In this document: in pieces, positions 32,102 to 34,315 of the stretch
Layout: each line of letters begins with the position of its first letter
Position numbering within the stretch: position 1 is the first letter of the stretch
DNA from: SIG440 sp045645905
GTDB lineage: Bacteria; Bacillota; Clostridia; Monoglobales; Monoglobaceae
Reading direction: 5' to 3'
Length of the DNA: 34,315 nucleotides
Assembly: GCA_045645905.1 (NCBI GenBank)
Contig: JAZRJT010000076.1
Coordinates: 1-34,315 of the forward strand
Translations under genes and position numbers: made by a program
Notes under the pieces: generated by a model
What the model saw: only the letters and a program-made list of their open reading frames with translations
Database searches by the model: none
What the model was told of the DNA's origin: nothing

Positions 32102-33973
32102 ATGAACTTTAAGAGTTTGGTTACCGAAAAAACTCCTAAAATTAAATTGGGTAAAAGTTTTTTCACGAAGAAAAAGATTATTTTGATTTCTGCAATTGTT
32201 TTGTGTATTGCTCTAATATGTTGGTTTGCATTTGGTAGAGGAAAAAAATCTGATGATGTGAAGCAATCTTACCTTGAAACTCAGGCATATATCGGCGATA
32301 TCACCGAAACAATCGAACAGAGCGGTGTTGTTGAACCGTATGCAAGATATGAAATCACCTCATTAGTACGAGGAGAAATTATTTCGTCAACTTTTGAAGA
32401 AGGCGATTTTGTAAACGAAGGTGATACTCTTTATCAAATAGACGATGAGGATGCACAACTCTCAATGGAAAAAGCACAGATGAGTCTTGATGAAGCAAAT
32501 GACAACGTCTCAAAGCTGAATATTTATGCTCCTGCAAGCGGCAGATTATCAGATTTTTCGCTTGAGGTGGGCAATAATGTAGGCAATGGTATAATAGGTA
32601 AAATCGTAAATACTGATAAACTATCTGTGGACATTCCGTTTTCAATGGATGATTTTAATAGAATTTCGGTTGGAGACAATGTTACAATAACAAGTGCTCT
32701 TTATATGACTTCACTTCCGGGAAGAGTAACTCATAAATATTATGCCAATGTTGAAACCGGGTCTGAAAGTAGCATTTTAAGAAATGTTGAAATCGAACTT
32801 GAGAACCCTGGTGCACTTGCCGAAAATACAACTTTTGCCGCAACAGTACATACAAGCGTGGGTGATGTAAACTCTTCGGGCTCAGGAACAATTGGCAAAG
32901 GTAATGTTTCAGAAATGCGCGCAGAGGTCAGCGGCACAGTTTCATATGTAGGCTTCAAAAATGGTGACTATGTAACAAAGGGACAGCTTATAGCAAAGCT
33001 TACAAACAATTCTGTTATAAATACACAGAAAAGTAGTCGTTTAAATGTGAAATCAACACAGAAGACATTGGATAATTATAATATAACGGCGCCCATATCG
33101 GGAACAGTTATTACAAAAAACAGCAAAGCAGGCGATAAAATTGACAGCAGCAACTCACAGACTGCTATGATGGTTGTTGCGGATATGAGTAAAATGAAAT
33201 TTACAATCAGCGTTGATGAACTTGATATTTCTAACATAAATCTCGGACAAACCGCCATAGTTGATGCTGATGCACTTCCTAATGAAACTTTCGAAGCGAA
33301 AGTCACAACAATTGCAAGTGAGGGTGTATCATCGGGTGATGGAGTTACTACATATGATATTGAGCTTACTATTGATAATCCCGGAAATCTTAAGTCTGGA
33401 ATGAATGTTAATGCCAATATTCTTATAAACGAAGCAAAAAATGTTGTTATAATTCCCGAAGATGCTCTTATGAGCGTACGGGGAACATCTGCAACCGTAC
33501 TTGTAAAAACAGACGGCAAAGAACAACAGTCGGCTAAAAAAAGTAACAATGAACAGGGTACCGCTCCGCCGGAAGGAATGGCAACAAGGCCCGAAGGAGC
33601 AAAAAACGGCAAAATGCCGCAAAAGGCAGAAAATGGTGAAATGCCTCAAAGACCCGAGAGAGAATCTGCCAATAGCGAAAAAATGCCGACAGGTGGTGCA
33701 CGAAGCAATATTCCGGAAGGATGCGAAATCAGGCGTGTTGAAGTAGGAATTTCAGACGGCACAAATATAGAAATTGTTTCCGGAATTTCCGAGGGCGAAA
33801 CAGTTGTATACATTCCAAGCAGTTCAAGTTCGCAAACAGGATTTATGGGGATGATGGGCAGAATGCCCGGCGGAATGATGGGCGGAGGAATGTATCGTAG
33901 CAATATGTCGGGCGGTGCAAGAACTAACAGAACCGGCAACCGCAGCAGCAGAGGAACGCAGACGAGACGTTAA
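32102..33973 (+). CDS. HlyD/MacA-type periplasmic-adaptor-like subunit of an ABC transporter
   Basis: A 623-residue membrane-fusion protein. A single N-terminal membrane anchor (about 26-45) precedes four lipoyl-type half-motifs: around 84-113 (VRGEIISSTFEEGDFVNEGD), 141-162 (IYAPASGRLSDFSLEVGNNV), 273-300 (VSGTVSYVGFKNGDYVTKGQ) and 328-347 (ITAPISGTVITKNSKAGDKI), so the lipoyl unit seems doubled. A barrel region follows (365-445). A Pro/Met/Glu-rich low-complexity insert (about 474-539, with repeated MPQ and PEG) interrupts the last domain, and the tail (580-604) is rich in Met and Gly. The next gene is a MacB/LolD-type ATPase, so it probably belongs to a tripartite-like export ABC system with unknown cargo. 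Confidence 0.88.
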   Translation: MNFKSLVTEKTPKIKLGKSFFTKKKIILISAIVLCIALICWFAFGRGKKSDDVKQSYLETQAYIGDITETIEQSGVVEPYARYEITSLVRGEIISSTFEEGDFVNEGDTLYQIDDEDAQLSMEKAQMSLDEANDNVSKLNIYAPASGRLSDFSLEVGNNVGNGIIGKIVNTDKLSVDIPFSMDDFNRISVGDNVTITSALYMTSLPGRVTHKYYANVETGSESSILRNVEIELENPGALAENTTFAATVHTSVGDVNSSGSGTIGKGNVSEMRAEVSGTVSYVGFKNGDYVTKGQLIAKLTNNSVINTQKSSRLNVKSTQKTLDNYNITAPISGTVITKNSKAGDKIDSSNSQTAMMVVADMSKMKFTISVDELDISNINLGQTAIVDADALPNETFEAKVTTIASEGVSSGDGVTTYDIELTIDNPGNLKSGMNVNANILINEAKNVVIIPEDALMSVRGTSATVLVKTDGKEQQSAKKSNNEQGTAPPEGMATRPEGAKNGKMPQKAENGEMPQRPERESANSEKMPTGGARSNIPEGCEIRRVEVGISDGTNIEIVSGISEGETVVYIPSSSSSQTGFMGMMGRMPGGMMGGGMYRSNMSGGARTNRTGNRSSRGTQTRR

Positions 33974-33995
33974 AGAGTTAAGGAGTGCATTTATT

Positions 33996-34315
33996 ATGCA
34001 AAATGTTATTTCAAATTCAGAATATATGATTGAGATAAAAGATATGTACAAAATCTATAAGATGGGCGATAACGAGGTAAGAGCACTTGACGGAGTAGAT
34101 CTAAAAATCAAACCGCACGAATTTGTTGCTATTATTGGTCCGTCAGGCTCGGGTAAATCGACACTTATGAATATGATAGGCTGTCGTGATACTCCAACAT
34201 CAGGAAAATACTATATTGACGGCAACGAAGCAAGTGAGCTTAAAGAGGATGAACAGGCAGCAATCCGTAACAAAAAAATAGGTTTTATTTTTCAGCAATA
34301 TAATCTTCTTCCCAA
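33996..34315 (+). CDS. ABC transporter ATP-binding protein, MacB/LolD type (cut by window edge)
   Basis: The first ~106 residues of an ABC ATPase. They show MIEIKDMYKIYKMGDNEVRALDGV, here described by its IEIKDMYKIYKMGDNEVRAL core, Walker A GPSGSGKSTLMNMIG and the Q-loop FIFQQYNLLP. The start KIYKMGDNEVRAL and MNMIGCRD pattern is typical of the MacB/LolD/FtsE subfamily. AAGGAG lies about 10 bases before the ATG, 22 bases after the adaptor stop codon. A permease is expected next. The signature and Walker B motifs lie outside the window. Confidence 0.95.
   Translation, partial: MQNVISNSEYMIEIKDMYKIYKMGDNEVRALDGVDLKIKPHEFVAIIGPSGSGKSTLMNMIGCRDTPTSGKYYIDGNEASELKEDEQAAIRNKKIGFIFQQYNLLP

Noticed and set aside
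1..34315. tRNA genes, CRISPR arrays, insertion sequences, prophage or defence genes
   Set aside because: Read through for cloverleaf ends, repeat-spacer patterns, transposase motifs and typical defence domains; none seen.

Overview
The window is about 34 kb of chromosome from an AT-rich, endospore-forming member of the Clostridia. Evidence for this: spoIIM, sigK and spoIIID are all present; Shine-Dalgarno sites are strong AAAGGA/AGGAGG types; sigma-A promoters are near consensus; the SRP RNA is the long Bacillus/Clostridium type; and gene order is typical of Firmicutes (rplS-lepB-rbgA-rnhB-yraN, spoIIM-xerD, recJ-relA-MBL-hemZ, SRP RNA-dnaX-ybaB). A fucose isomerase with a divergent AraC regulator fits a gut commensal. 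I cannot assign a genus. There is no tRNA, rRNA, CRISPR array, prophage or insertion sequence that I can see.

Layout. 1-1373: start of fucI (minus) and a divergent AraC regulator. 1397-5559: rplS, lepB, rbgA, rnhB, yraN and an M19 dipeptidase. 5572-7648: aspartate aminotransferase and proC. 7656-9272: spoIIM-xerD, convergent with sigK (9291-9995, minus). 10101-12535: mutS2. 12573-18383: recJ, relA/spoT, a frameshifted metallo-beta-lactamase-fold gene and hemZ. 18389-19232: FMN riboswitch and riboflavin transporter ribU. 19257-21751: lysine riboswitch, dapA and lysA. 21836-22957 (minus): a THUMP-domain rRNA methyltransferase. 23083-25404: SRP RNA, dnaX and ybaB. 25425-28510: a SulP anion transporter, a HIRAN-domain protein and an acyl-ACP thioesterase. 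28595-30299: an FAD/Rieske oxidoreductase and spoIIID. 30336-31772 (minus): a small Cys protein and pfkA. 32102-end: a membrane-fusion adaptor and the start of its ABC ATPase.

Most of the window is housekeeping: translation and secretion, amino-acid synthesis, DNA repair, stringent response and sporulation control. I found no defence island and no clear new multi-gene system. The observations most worth a second look are regulatory or structural. (a) A 16-bp inverted repeat whose 3' arm covers the spoIIID ribosome binding site and whose 5' arm overlaps a candidate sigma-E -10 element. (b) A one-base frameshift that separates the THxHxDH motif from the rest of an MBL-fold enzyme. (c) A near-perfect Rex-type operator in the pfkA leader. 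(d) Two mutually exclusive hairpins ahead of the SulP transporter. (e) A membrane-fusion adaptor with four lipoyl-type half-motifs, a repetitive Pro/Met/Glu insert and a Met/Gly-rich tail. All were read by eye, without alignment or folding software.
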